64,000 nucleotides of DNA. Origin: Perlucidibaca aquatica (GTDB lineage: Bacteria > Pseudomonadota > Gammaproteobacteria > Pseudomonadales > Moraxellaceae). The notes beneath the pieces were generated by a model. It saw nothing but the letters and a program-made list of their open reading frames with translations, was not told the DNA's origin and ran no database searches. Position numbers and translations under genes: made by a program. The stretch is taken from NCBI RefSeq assembly GCF_001676655.1, contig NZ_LZDB01000002.1, forward strand, positions 310,001 to 374,000, given 5' to 3'. Below, piece by piece: positions 25,831 to 34,030 of the stretch (positions are counted from its first letter, which is position 1; each line of letters starts with the position of its first letter).

Positions 25831-25964
25831 ATCCCTGCCTAACCAGTCGCTTAAGTAAGGTAAGACTCAATAATCATTAACACGCTTTTCCATAGCGGAT
25901 ATATAGACTTTGTAGACCCACCCTGCTTTGATCCCGAAGACTTGTTTTTGACTTCTAACCCGAC

Positions 25965-28900
25965 ATGACCTTCTTTGAACTCGCAGCTGCCGATATCTCC
26001 GTTCTCAATGATGGTGACCTTCGCGAGCTCGTCGCACGTTTGTGTGAAGCGGAGCTAATTCAGCAGGGTATGCAACCATCTTGCGTCATTTGGGGTGGTG
26101 CTCAGGAAGCCGCCGATGGCGGGGTGGACGTGCGCATAAAAAATGCCGATGGAATCTCCAATCCGAACTTCGTTCCTAGAGAACACACGGTGCTTCAAGT
26201 CAAGAAGTACTCAATGAGCAAGTCAGCATGCAAGAAGGAGATGGTGGAGGACGGAAAGCCCAGAGCGATAATTGAGGATCTAGCAGCACGGAAGGGTGCA
26301 TATATCATCGTCAGCGGCAGAGACAGTTGCTCTGAAACAATGCTATCCGAGCGCCTGACCGGCATGAAGGAGGCGATCGCCTCTCTGCAAAACAAGGACG
26401 ACTTGCATCTGGACTTTTATGGACCAGACCGCCTTGCAGTATGGTTGAGACGGCACCCCTGTGTTGCCCTCTGGGTTCGCTCACGCTTGGGGAAGCCTTT
26501 GGCTAGCTGGAGGCCTTATGGCCGATGGGCTGCTACACCTCCCGGCCAAGATGACGAATTCCTCTTAGACGACCACCCTTGTGTTATCGATATGAACTCC
26601 CGCGCAAAGGAGCCAAAATCCATTGCAGAAGGAATACAGCTAGCTCGTGACAGGCTTAGGAAGCCAGGAAGTACCGTACGAATTACCGGACTTTCAGGCG
26701 TCGGCAAGACCCGATTCGCGCAAGCGCTATTCGAGCCTAATGTTGGGTGTGAGGAGCTACCTGCAAGTGATGCTATCTACGCCGATCTCGGCAATGACCT
26801 CACCCCCACAGCGTCGGAGCTAGTTACTTATCTAATAGTCCATGATTTCGCTACTTATCTGGTGTTGGACAACTGCCCACCTGACGTACATCGAGGCCTT
26901 CAGAAGCAGGTCGCAGAAAGCGGCGCCAAGTTGCGCCTTCTCACCATTGAATATGACATCTCCGAAGACAAGCCCGAAGAAACAGAAGTCATCCACCTTG
27001 AGCCGACCAGCGAAAAGACTGTTTCCTTGCTGACCCAAAAACGATTCCCCGACCTAGGCCGCATCAATGCCGACCGGATCGCCGAATTCGCTGGCGGAAA
27101 CGCGCGCGTTGCGCTGGCACTTGCCAGCCGGGTGAATGCAGACGAGACGCTGTCCAACTTCTCTGATGAAGACCTTTTCAGGCGGCTGTTCTCCCAACGA
27201 AAGGAGAGCTCCCCAGAACTGCTGCATAGCGCAGAGGTATTGGCTCTTGTGTACTCCTTCAATATTTCCCGCTCTGAGCGGCATGACGAGCTAAGCACTT
27301 TGGGCGCCATCGCCGGCGTGACTCGGCAGTCTCTATACCGAGACCAAGGCGAACTATTCCGTCGCCAAATAGCGCAGCGACGTGGAAGCTGGCAAGCGGT
27401 TCTCCCGCACGCACTAGCTAACCGCCTGGCCAAGCGAGCACTCGAGAACATCTCGCCTGACGACATCAACGCCGAACTATTTAAACCCGAAAATTTCCGT
27501 CTATTCCAATCGTGTGCCCACCGCTTGGGTTACCTGCACGATGCTGATGCCGCGCGACAATTGGCGCTCTCTTGGATTAAACCAGGCGCGCCCTTGCACA
27601 ACATTGCCACCTGCAACGCACAGTACCTGACTTCGCTCAACTACATCGCACCGATCTTTCCTGACGTCGTACTTCGAATAATTGAACACGCATCAGCAGA
27701 TCCTCAGTTCACCTCGAGAGAAAACGAGAGTTTCACTCCATTCGTTAGTCTTCTTTGCCACCTTGCCTACGACGACGAGACATTCGATCGTGCAGCAGAT
27801 GTACTCCTGAAGTTTGCCGAGACAGAACGAGATGGGGAGAACAACAACAGCATCGTCAAGCAGATGCAGCACCTGTTCTCGCTTCATCTTTCTGGAACCG
27901 AGGCCACGCCTGAACGACGGCAAGCCTTTGTCCAAAAGTTGCTCCTCTCAGGCAACTCCAGACATCGGGAGATCGTTAGCAAGCTCCTGCACTCTGCTTT
28001 CGAAGCACACCATTGGAGCTCTTTCGGCACGTTTCATTTCGGAGCGCGCAAGAGAGGTCAGGGCTGGCTGCCCAGCACTGATGACGAGTGTATTGCTTGG
28101 TACGTAGGCTACATCCAATTACTACAACCTATGCTGAGCTCGGCTCAATTGGGAGATTGCGACTGGGCTAAGTCGTTGCTGGCAAGTCACTTCCGTGGAC
28201 TATGGTCCTTTGCTGGATGTTTCGATGTCCTTGAGCAGATCATTCACGTTCATGGGCAAGGCGGGACATGGCCTGAGGTATGGATTTCCATAAAGCAAAC
28301 CATTCACTACGATGGTGACGAGCTTGGACCCGAGCTACTTTCGCGGCTTGAGTCGCTTGAGAGGCTAACCGCACCGTCTGATCTCTACTCTGAGATTGAG
28401 GCTTATGCCTTGGTCGATGAATGGGACCATATCGCACGACCCAATCAAGACTTTCCAGAGCAACATCGTCAGATTTACGATAAAGCAATAGGTCTTGGGA
28501 AGGCCGTAGCGGCCCAGCCGGAATATCTTGATCGACTGGGGCCTAAGCTCTGGACAAAAAACGTCCAACCCCTTTCTTGCTTTGGGCAAGGCCTTGCTAT
28601 CGGAAGCACTGAAAGACTTTCGATGTTCAATCGCCTCGTTGAGTCCTTTAAGAAAAATCGACCCGAAGGGAGTAACCTTCTTTTATTGGACGGCTACTTA
28701 AAAGGCGTCCATGGCATCGACCCTTACCAAGCTCGTCAGCTCCTTGAGAGAGCATTGGAAGTTCCCGAGCTGAAACCATATGCGGTAAGCCTCTTGGCGA
28801 TAGTTCCGATTACCCCTTGGGTATTTCAGAGGCTGCTAGAGCTTGCAAAAAAGAAGGCTCTTGAGGCATTGCGCTTTGAGAGGCTTAGTTATGGCCGAAT

Positions 28901-29789
28901 ACACGAAATGATGAGTGATAGCCAGTTGGCAGCTCTCCTTAGTGCAATTTCCGAACTGGATAAAGGCTGCCTTTCAACAATCAGAATACTGTCCATGCGC
29001 TTCTACAAGAAAGAGCATCACGAGTACACGCCGAGTGAAGAGCTTCGTATGATTGCTAGAGCGGCTATTCGCAGACTCGTTTCGATGCACCGGAACGAGC
29101 TAGAGCGCACCCAGCTGCATGGAGTTAATAGGGTTCTAGAGGAAGCTCTAACGGCCTCAGCACCAGAAAACGAGGTCAAGGAGATCATTAATCTTCTCTT
29201 TGAGGGCTTTGCTTCATTCCGTCTCTATTCTTTTGAGCTACCTGAGATCATCACGGCATTGATCAAGATGCACCCAGAGCTATTCCTCGACGCCGTCTTC
29301 AACGGCGACGACCGTGAGGCCGGGTTGGCGCATATGTTATTCAGAGAGCACACAAACAGAAAAAATCCATCTCTGAATGATGCACCATTGGACAGAGTAT
29401 TGGCGTGGTGCGGTAGCGACCAAGAGCGTCTTATGAAGGCTGCTAAGGCAGCGCACGTCTACTTCGTAGTCGACCCAAGTGACATGTCAGATGACTCTTC
29501 CAAGAAAATAGCTCTTAGTGAGCACATCAAGTCACTCCTGAAGGTGGCAGATAATAAGCTGGCCATGGTCGAAACCATCTTCGAAAATACTTGTCCCAAT
29601 AGTTGGTCGGGATCACGCGCCATTATTCTTGAGAACCGCTCAAAGGCCTTCGCGGAGCTGCTTGAATACCCTGACGTGCAAGTTCAAGCTCTTGTCAGAG
29701 CCAAAATGGCTCTTTTTGAACAGATCATTCAAAGGGAGCGCGAACGCGAGGCTGAAGAAGATAGTAAACGCGAACAGCGCTTTGAGTAA
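25965..29789 (+). CDS. Antiviral-STAND (Avs)-like NTPase with N-terminal PD-(D/E)XK nuclease
   Basis: 1,274 residues in three parts. Residues 1-180 look like an Mrr/Cap4-type nuclease: AADGGVDVRI (Asp55) and VLQVKKY (Gln78-x-Lys80). Residues about 215-500 are a STAND NTPase: Walker A GLSGVGKT (242-249), Walker B YLVLDNCPPD (298-307) and the downstream FAGGNARVALALA. Residues 500-1274 are helical, repeat-like, without clear motifs, as in Avs sensor domains. By analogy the sensor detects a phage protein and activates the nuclease. It stands alone, with no partner gene. The specific phage trigger is unknown. Confidence 0.8.
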   Translation: MTFFELAAADISVLNDGDLRELVARLCEAELIQQGMQPSCVIWGGAQEAADGGVDVRIKNADGISNPNFVPREHTVLQVKKYSMSKSACKKEMVEDGKPRAIIEDLAARKGAYIIVSGRDSCSETMLSERLTGMKEAIASLQNKDDLHLDFYGPDRLAVWLRRHPCVALWVRSRLGKPLASWRPYGRWAATPPGQDDEFLLDDHPCVIDMNSRAKEPKSIAEGIQLARDRLRKPGSTVRITGLSGVGKTRFAQALFEPNVGCEELPASDAIYADLGNDLTPTASELVTYLIVHDFATYLVLDNCPPDVHRGLQKQVAESGAKLRLLTIEYDISEDKPEETEVIHLEPTSEKTVSLLTQKRFPDLGRINADRIAEFAGGNARVALALASRVNADETLSNFSDEDLFRRLFSQRKESSPELLHSAEVLALVYSFNISRSERHDELSTLGAIAGVTRQSLYRDQGELFRRQIAQRRGSWQAVLPHALANRLAKRALENISPDDINAELFKPENFRLFQSCAHRLGYLHDADAARQLALSWIKPGAPLHNIATCNAQYLTSLNYIAPIFPDVVLRIIEHASADPQFTSRENESFTPFVSLLCHLAYDDETFDRAADVLLKFAETERDGENNNSIVKQMQHLFSLHLSGTEATPERRQAFVQKLLLSGNSRHREIVSKLLHSAFEAHHWSSFGTFHFGARKRGQGWLPSTDDECIAWYVGYIQLLQPMLSSAQLGDCDWAKSLLASHFRGLWSFAGCFDVLEQIIHVHGQGGTWPEVWISIKQTIHYDGDELGPELLSRLESLERLTAPSDLYSEIEAYALVDEWDHIARPNQDFPEQHRQIYDKAIGLGKAVAAQPEYLDRLGPKLWTKNVQPLSCFGQGLAIGSTERLSMFNRLVESFKKNRPEGSNLLLLDGYLKGVHGIDPYQARQLLERALEVPELKPYAVSLLAIVPITPWVFQRLLELAKKKALEALRFERLSYGRIHEMMSDSQLAALLSAISELDKGCLSTIRILSMRFYKKEHHEYTPSEELRMIARAAIRRLVSMHRNELERTQLHGVNRVLEEALTASAPENEVKEIINLLFEGFASFRLYSFELPEIITALIKMHPELFLDAVFNGDDREAGLAHMLFREHTNRKNPSLNDAPLDRVLAWCGSDQERLMKAAKAAHVYFVVDPSDMSDDSSKKIALSEHIKSLLKVADNKLAMVETIFENTCPNSWSGSRAIILENRSKAFAELLEYPDVQVQALVRAKMALFEQIIQREREREAEEDSKREQRFE

Positions 29790-29839
29790 CGGCCCTTAGA
29801 GAACTGGAAGCTCAAGCATAAGAGTACCTATGGCTGTGC

Positions 29840-29854
29840 GTCCGCTTCGGGTCG
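29840..29854 (-). repeat. Module-boundary repeat after the Avs-like gene
   Basis: GTCCGCTTCGGGTCG, identical to the copies at 18463 and 25816, starts 50 bases after the Avs-like stop codon. Confidence 0.6.
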
Positions 29855-30047
29855 AAAGCAGCTAGGTTAGTTTAAAAATCAAAGCACATATTTATGGCAA
29901 AACGGTAAGCCCGGCACAGTTTCGCGGAGGGAAAGTTTGGAATTCCGGCTTGGCATTGGCTGTCGAATGAAACAACACAGCCATAACCTACAGTGAACCT
30001 CGCCCGACAGTGCTCATAATCAGCGACAGCCCATGCTCGCGTGGACA

Positions 30048-30125
30048 CCTGCCCTAAAGGGCAGGCCGCAGGATTGGTCTATGGATAGCCTGTGGAAGGC
30101 TGACGCCGTCCACAGCCTTCCCACA
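30048..30125. repeat. Two strong inverted repeats in the attachment region
   Basis: CCTGCCCT-AA-AGGGCAGG (30048-30065) is a perfect palindrome. TGTGGAAGGCTG (30091-30102) pairs with CAGCCTTCCCACA (30113-30125) with one bulged base. They lie in about 500 bp with no gene. They could be binding sites of the island recombination machinery or hairpins in a transcript. Confidence 0.5.
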
Positions 30126-30190
30126 GCCCACTCCCGCTTGCCCACACTGCGCGCGGACAGCTACCTGCCTTCGGCCACACCATAAGTTTT

Positions 30191-30261
30191 TATTTAATTG
30201 TGAAAGTCTAAATCACTTCATATTTTAGGGGTATTATTAGGGGTATTTTTACAATTAAATA
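30191..30261. promoter_or_regulatory. AT-rich integrase arm-site candidates
   Basis: TATTTAATTGT (30191-30201) and ACAATTAAATA (30251-30261) are perfect 11-base inverted repeats. Between them TTAGGGGTATT occurs twice, 12 bp apart (30225-30235, 30237-30247). The set lies 46-116 bp from the tRNA fragment, as expected for accessory sites of a tyrosine recombinase in attR. Confidence 0.55.
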
Positions 30262-30306
30262 TAAATAAATATCTATTTATTCAATGTATTAGATATGGAA
30301 ATCTAT

Positions 30307-30323
30307 TCCAGTTCGAGGAGCCA
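30307..30323 (+). mobile_element. attR-like: 3' end of tRNA-Asn
   Basis: TCCAGTTCGAGGAGCCA agrees with the last 17 bases of E. coli tRNA-Asn at 15 positions, including the encoded CCA. The bases to its left are AT-rich and cannot form the rest of a tRNA. Such 3' fragments are left by site-specific integration of islands into tRNA genes. Confidence 0.65.
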
Positions 30324-30335
30324 TATTGTGGTAAC

Positions 30336-30365
30336 AAAAAGCCTCAGCGTTTGCTGGGGCTTTTT
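30336..30365 (+). terminator. Terminator behind the tRNA-Asn 3' end
   Basis: AAAAAGCCTCAGC, loop GTTT, GCTGGGGCTTTTT: a stem with one G-T pair and flanking A and T runs, able to work in both directions. It probably served the original tRNA transcript and may also stop the DUF445 gene reading the other way. Confidence 0.8.
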
Positions 30366-30368
30366 GCA

Positions 30369-30429
30369 TTCTGGGGTTTCTATTCTGGGGTTTCTATTCT
30401 GAGGTGAGCCTTGTCTGAGGTGAGCCTTG
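30369..30429. repeat. Two adjacent short tandem duplications
   Basis: TTCTGGGGTTTCTA is repeated exactly at 30369-30382 and 30383-30396. TCTGAGGTGAGCCTTG is repeated exactly at 30398-30413 and 30414-30429. They lie between the terminator and the stop of the DUF445 gene. Confidence 0.85.
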
Positions 30430-30441
30430 GCAACATTCGAC

Positions 30442-31710
30442 TCAGGCAAAGCCCAACAACAGCTGTGCCGTGCCCGCAATCAAGCCCGTGACTGCACCTA
30501 GCAGGAGTAGGATCCACTCGTCTTGCTGGAAGGCGGGGCGCAGCAAATCCTGAAATTCGCCAGGCGTCATTTCTTTCATTTTTCCCGCCAGTAATACGGC
30601 CAATGCGGCTGAACGTTCCTGATTGAATTGCTTGTTGGCCAACGGTTGCAGGGCAAAGGCTGCGCCCTGTTCAGCAATGCGTGTCTTGAACGCAGAATAA
30701 CCGGTGGCGCCCATGATCACTTGTGCGCCACTGCGGGCAATAGGCGAGTCATCGACTAGGGTGCTGATGTGGCGCTTGATAAGACGGCGAGCGCGTTCGG
30801 ACTTTTCACCAATAAGCATTTCGCTCATGAAGCGGTGAATGGTGAGAATTTCCTGCGAGCAGAGCTCGGCGAACTTGTCCGAGACAGCCGCTTGCCGGCG
30901 CAGGAACAGGCCTTGAAAGCTGAATGGGCCGATACGCACGGGGTTGAGCGGACGAAAAACCATCGCCAGTGCCAGCCAGTTGGTGGCAAGACCCAGCACG
31001 GCCGCATACAGTGGCAACATGCCGTGCCAAGGAATGAAGTAGAACAACAGCATTTGCAACAGGCCAAACCCTAGGCCAATCCAAAAGCTCACGTTCACGA
31101 TGAATCGGAACTCAGCGTCGCCAACCTCGCTAAATAAGCGCACGACTAAGGCGCGGTCGGCTTCGAGCTGGCGGCCGCACATCTCCTTCACATCCACCAA
31201 GTTATCAATGTCGTCGATCACAGCATGAATCAATCGCTGCATCACTTTTGGCAGGTTGTTTCGAACGTGACGGTAAACACCTTTGCGCACCAGCGGCGGC
31301 AGGTTTTCCCAGAACACTGCATTGCGCTCGGTCATGGCCTCGTCGGTGTATTCCTCGATGCGCGAGCTGACATGCTGCGCCACATAGTTGCCAATTTTCT
31401 CGGGCTCCATCTGGCGCACGAAGTCGCTGACGGAGCCCATCTTGCTGATGGCGTTATCCACCACGATGTCGGACATCCGGCGCGCCCCGCGCGGGATGAT
31501 GCCTTGCCAGCCGAGCAGGTCGATGTTGATGCCGAATAGCTTGCGCAGACGTGGCGTGCGGATGCCGATGTAGTTAATGGGATACATCATCATTTTTACC
31601 GCCCACCAGACATGGGCCCAGGTCACCACGGCGGCTACGATAGGAATGCTGACAAAGCCCCAGAAGTCGGGGCGGGCATAAAGCTCCTGCCAAAGCGCGG
31701 TAAGGTCCAT
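30442..31710 (-). CDS. DUF445 family inner-membrane protein
   Basis: 422 residues. An N-terminal hydrophobic segment (about 18-40), a soluble helical part, two central helices near 210-250 (FWIGLGFGLLQMLLFYFI and a following segment) and a C-terminal one (WILLLLGAVTGLIAGTAQLL). The central NWLALAMVFRPL and the order of helices fit DUF445 (YheB/YjiN-like) proteins. The function is unknown in the family. It is the first chromosomal gene beyond the island junction. Confidence 0.8.
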   Translation of the reverse strand: MDLTALWQELYARPDFWGFVSIPIVAAVVTWAHVWWAVKMMMYPINYIGIRTPRLRKLFGINIDLLGWQGIIPRGARRMSDIVVDNAISKMGSVSDFVRQMEPEKIGNYVAQHVSSRIEEYTDEAMTERNAVFWENLPPLVRKGVYRHVRNNLPKVMQRLIHAVIDDIDNLVDVKEMCGRQLEADRALVVRLFSEVGDAEFRFIVNVSFWIGLGFGLLQMLLFYFIPWHGMLPLYAAVLGLATNWLALAMVFRPLNPVRIGPFSFQGLFLRRQAAVSDKFAELCSQEILTIHRFMSEMLIGEKSERARRLIKRHISTLVDDSPIARSGAQVIMGATGYSAFKTRIAEQGAAFALQPLANKQFNQERSAALAVLLAGKMKEMTPGEFQDLLRPAFQQDEWILLLLGAVTGLIAGTAQLLLGFA

Positions 31711-31799
31711 CGTGTGTATCTCGGTGACTAGCGGGTCAGCGAAAGGCTACCATCGGCGTGACGTGGATGATTGGCTGAAAGCGCGAGACTGGCGGTCGG

Positions 31800-32165
31800 T
31801 CAGGCCACCTGCAGCTGGAAATCGACATGAATGGTCAAATAGGGAAAACTGAGCTTGCCTTCATCGCTGCGATCGATAACACCGGCGAGCGCTAGTAGCT
31901 GGGCATCGGCATGAACTGCTCGCACATCACGATCGGCTAGCCGTGCCAGCTCGCGCACGCCTAACTCGCCCTTGCCGCCCATGTATTGCAGTAGCTCCAG
32001 GCGCCGACCGCCTAGCGTCTTGAACATCAGTTCGGCAGACGCAAAGCTGATGCGCGGCGTCTGCGGCACGGCATCTGCCCAAGCGGCTGAAAAGTTGTCC
32101 AGAGCACTATCCAGCGAGCGAATATCAAAGATCACGGTGCTGGAAATTCCACTGTTTGATGTCAT
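31800..32165 (-). CDS. tumA: TumA-like HTH antitoxin
   Basis: 121 residues from ATG 32165, inside the toxin gene, overlapping it by 41 bp. A winged HTH is visible: LLQYMGGKGELGVRELARLA, then DRDVRAVHADAQLLALAGVI. The length and the order (toxin first, antitoxin second, overlapping) match the TumE-TumA type. It should neutralise the toxin and repress the operon. A longer frame from 32285 overlaps the toxin far more and is rejected. Confidence 0.7.
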   Translation of the reverse strand: MTSNSGISSTVIFDIRSLDSALDNFSAAWADAVPQTPRISFASAELMFKTLGGRRLELLQYMGGKGELGVRELARLADRDVRAVHADAQLLALAGVIDRSDEGKLSFPYLTIHVDFQLQVA

Positions 32166-32430
32166 GAAGAAAGTCCTCGCGTAATTGTCCGATGCTTGAG
32201 AAGTGATAAGGCGTTTCGACCTGTTGCCAGTGTCGGTGATCGCCTTTGCCGGCTTCGTTGTCATAGCGCAACACGCAGACATCATTCACCACATAAGCCA
32301 GTCGGTATTTGTAGTGATGCTGGCTGCCGCGCACAGGCGAGGGTAGTTGCCAGATCACCAAATCGACATGACGCCCGATGGCCAGAATGAGTCGTTCGCG
32401 TAGAATCAGCGTTGCTGTTGTGTTGTTCAT
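32125..32430 (-). CDS. tumE: TumE-like toxin (DUF6516)
   Basis: 101 residues from ATG 32430. The core HHYKYRLAYVVNDVCVLRYD followed by NEAGKGDHRH is the diagnostic DUF6516/TumE sequence. The family consists of growth-arresting toxins thought to act on RNA; the exact target here is unknown. Two inverted repeats upstream (32436-32477) are likely operator sites for the TumA-like partner. Confidence 0.75.
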   Translation of the reverse strand: MNNTTATLILRERLILAIGRHVDLVIWQLPSPVRGSQHHYKYRLAYVVNDVCVLRYDNEAGKGDHRHWQQVETPYHFSSIGQLREDFLHDIKQWNFQHRDL

Positions 32431-32435
32431 TGAAG

Positions 32436-32477
32436 CAACACCTCCGTGTGTTGTCAATACGAGCAACAAAATGTTGC
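32436..32477. promoter_or_regulatory. Operator candidates of the tumE-tumA pair
   Basis: CAACAC...GTGTTG (32436-32441 and 32448-32453) and the palindrome GCAACA-AAA-TGTTGC (32463-32477). The shared half-site is CAACA/TGTTG. They lie immediately upstream of the toxin start. Confidence 0.55.
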
Positions 32478-32549
32478 GCGAGCTGAACGGTATTCAGCAA
32501 AGCATGTTCTAGTACAACTTTGGCGCTTTCGCGAACGGCCAGCCTGGAT

Positions 32550-33374
32550 TCAAGAAGGCTTCAACTTGCGGAACCACGCGGTGCGCTGCATGGCATCCAT
32601 GACGCCGGGCAGCAAACGCTTGCCGGCATAGAGCGCCCAAGCCTCTGGGCTGACCGGCACCACGGCGCGATTGCCAGTGATGGCGCTGACCACGGCCTCG
32701 GCGACATGCTCCGGGCCGTAATTGCGCTTCTGGTAGATCGCCACCAGCTTGTCCTGCGATTTTGCGGTGCTGCCGTGCATGCGCGTGGCGGCGACGATGT
32801 TGGTGTTGATCACGCCGGGGCAGATGGCGCTGACGCCAACGCCGTGCACAGCCATCTCCAGGCGCAGCGACTCGGTCAGGCCCATGACGGCATGCTTGCT
32901 GGCGGAATAGGCCGACATGTCGGATGCCGCGTAGTAGCCCGCCGCCGACGCGATATTGACGATATGGCCGCGCTTGTCTGCCGCCATGCGCGCGCCGAAG
33001 GCTTTGCAGCCATGCACCACGCCCATCAGATTGATGCCCATGACCCACTGCCAGTCTTCGATGGGCGTGTCGAGAAATGGTCCGGCTGTGCCCACGCCGG
33101 CGTTGTTGACCAGCACATCGAGCGTGCCATGGCGGGCGTGAATGCGATCGGCCAGTGCCTGCATCGCGGTCCAGTCGGAAACATCAACGATCTCCTGATC
33201 GACGCGCGTACCTTTGGTGGTGAGCAGGTCGGCGGTTTCCTGGAGCGCGACGGGGTTGCGGTCACACAGCGTCAGGTTGGCACCGAGCTGGCCAAGCAGC
33301 AGGGCGGTGGCGCGGCCAATGCCGGAGCCGGCTCCGGTGATGAGGGCGTGTTGATTGGCGAAGGCGTTGGGCAT
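32550..33374 (-). CDS. Short-chain dehydrogenase/reductase
   Basis: 274 residues, classical SDR. Cofactor motif TGAGSGIG (13-20), NNAG (90-93), catalytic Ser143, Tyr156 and Lys160 (YSASK). Asp38-Arg39 after strand 2 (LCDRN) suggests NAD(H) preference. The substrate is unknown; a hydroxyl/keto lipid is possible given the lipid-related genes elsewhere in the window. It is a single gene between two toxin-antitoxin pairs. Confidence 0.9.
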   Translation of the reverse strand: MPNAFANQHALITGAGSGIGRATALLLGQLGANLTLCDRNPVALQETADLLTTKGTRVDQEIVDVSDWTAMQALADRIHARHGTLDVLVNNAGVGTAGPFLDTPIEDWQWVMGINLMGVVHGCKAFGARMAADKRGHIVNIASAAGYYAASDMSAYSASKHAVMGLTESLRLEMAVHGVGVSAICPGVINTNIVAATRMHGSTAKSQDKLVAIYQKRNYGPEHVAEAVVSAITGNRAVVPVSPEAWALYAGKRLLPGVMDAMQRTAWFRKLKPS

Positions 33375-33410
33375 GTCGGATCTCTTTGGAGGGTGGATTC
33401 AGGGGAGCGT

Positions 33411-33683
33411 TCACGGCCATTGTCGGGTGCTATGCAGTATTCGCAACACTCTCACCTCGGCATTCGTGAGATCGTAAATCACGACATAGTTCTTGTGTAC
33501 GACCAGCTCTCGTGTGCTGACAAGCCGTCCCGCTCGGCCTGACTCAGGGTGATCGACCAGTCGAGCCAGTTGCGCGGAGAACAACTCATCGAGTACGAGT
33601 GCAGCGCCTGCATTTCTGTGAGCGATGTAATCGTAGATGGTGCGGCGATCTTCAAGGGATTGTGGCGTCCATGCCAGTTTCAT
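33411..33683 (-). CDS. ParE/RelE-superfamily toxin
   Basis: 90 residues. WTPQSLEDRRTIYDYIAHRN at the N-terminus and the C-terminal strands YVVIYDLTNAEVRVLRILHS followed by TRQWP are typical of ParE-type toxins. It starts 5 bp after the RHH-type antitoxin gene. It could poison gyrase (ParE) or act on ribosome-bound mRNA (RelE); the sequence leans to ParE because the RelE catalytic residues are not clear. Confidence 0.88.
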   Translation of the reverse strand: MKLAWTPQSLEDRRTIYDYIAHRNAGAALVLDELFSAQLARLVDHPESGRAGRLVSTRELVVHKNYVVIYDLTNAEVRVLRILHSTRQWP

Positions 33684-33688
33684 GAGAC

Positions 33689-33982
33689 TTATGACCTCAG
33701 TTTTCGACGGGTTGCGTCACGCCGTGCGGCAAACTCAGCCTCCACGACCTCGGCAGAGATCAACTGGCCCGCATTGGCAGAGTCCAGACCTGCTTGAACC
33801 TGGCGCTTGAACCAAGCATCGTATTCAGCATCGGCCCGCTTGCTGCTGACGAAGTCACGCATGAATTCGCGGAGCAGCTGAGCGCCCGTGCGATCATTGG
33901 ATTTGGCAGCCTCGGCAAACTGTGTTTTAAGGTCGTTATCAACACGAAAAGTGAAGGTAGCTTCGGTCATGCTTTTACTCAT
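33689..33982 (-). CDS. RelB/ParD-type ribbon-helix-helix antitoxin
   Basis: 97 residues. The N-terminal ATFTFRVDNDLKTQFAEAAK is an RHH DNA-binding motif (beta strand then helix A), and the C-terminal half is a charged helix that would wrap the toxin. The start may be MSKS at 33982 or MTEA four codons later. It is the first gene of the pair and probably represses its own promoter. Confidence 0.85.
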   Translation of the reverse strand: MSKSMTEATFTFRVDNDLKTQFAEAAKSNDRTGAQLLREFMRDFVSSKRADAEYDAWFKRQVQAGLDSANAGQLISAEVVEAEFAARRDATRRKLRS

Positions 33983-34030
33983 GTGTTACAGGATAAGTGC
34001 AAAATAACACGAGCTTACAAGGATAACCAC

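Larger units (their letters stand above)
1..30323. mobile_element. Right part of a genomic island inserted at tRNA-Asn
   Basis: Inferred from three things. A fragment matching the 3' end of tRNA-Asn sits at 30307-30323 with no tRNA body before it. Everything to its left is accessory cargo (R-M, copper resistance, umuDC, cassettes, Avs-like gene). Everything to its right is ordinary chromosomal content. The tRNA fragment is on the plus strand and is followed by its own terminator, so the intact tRNA and probably the integrase should lie left of the window. The left boundary is not visible. Confidence 0.7.

Noticed and set aside
18478-30323. An integron or island integrase near the cassettes or attR
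   Set aside because: No tyrosine recombinase motif (R...HxxR...Y) is seen in any frame with support; expected left of the window.
32520-33542. 340-codon plus frame opposite the SDR gene at 32550-33374
   Set aside because: Antisense shadow; the SDR on the minus strand has all family motifs.
33794-34030. N-terminal extension of the GST-like protein
   Set aside because: Overlaps the antitoxin gene antisense; ATG 34031 has a ribosome-binding site and begins the GST domain.
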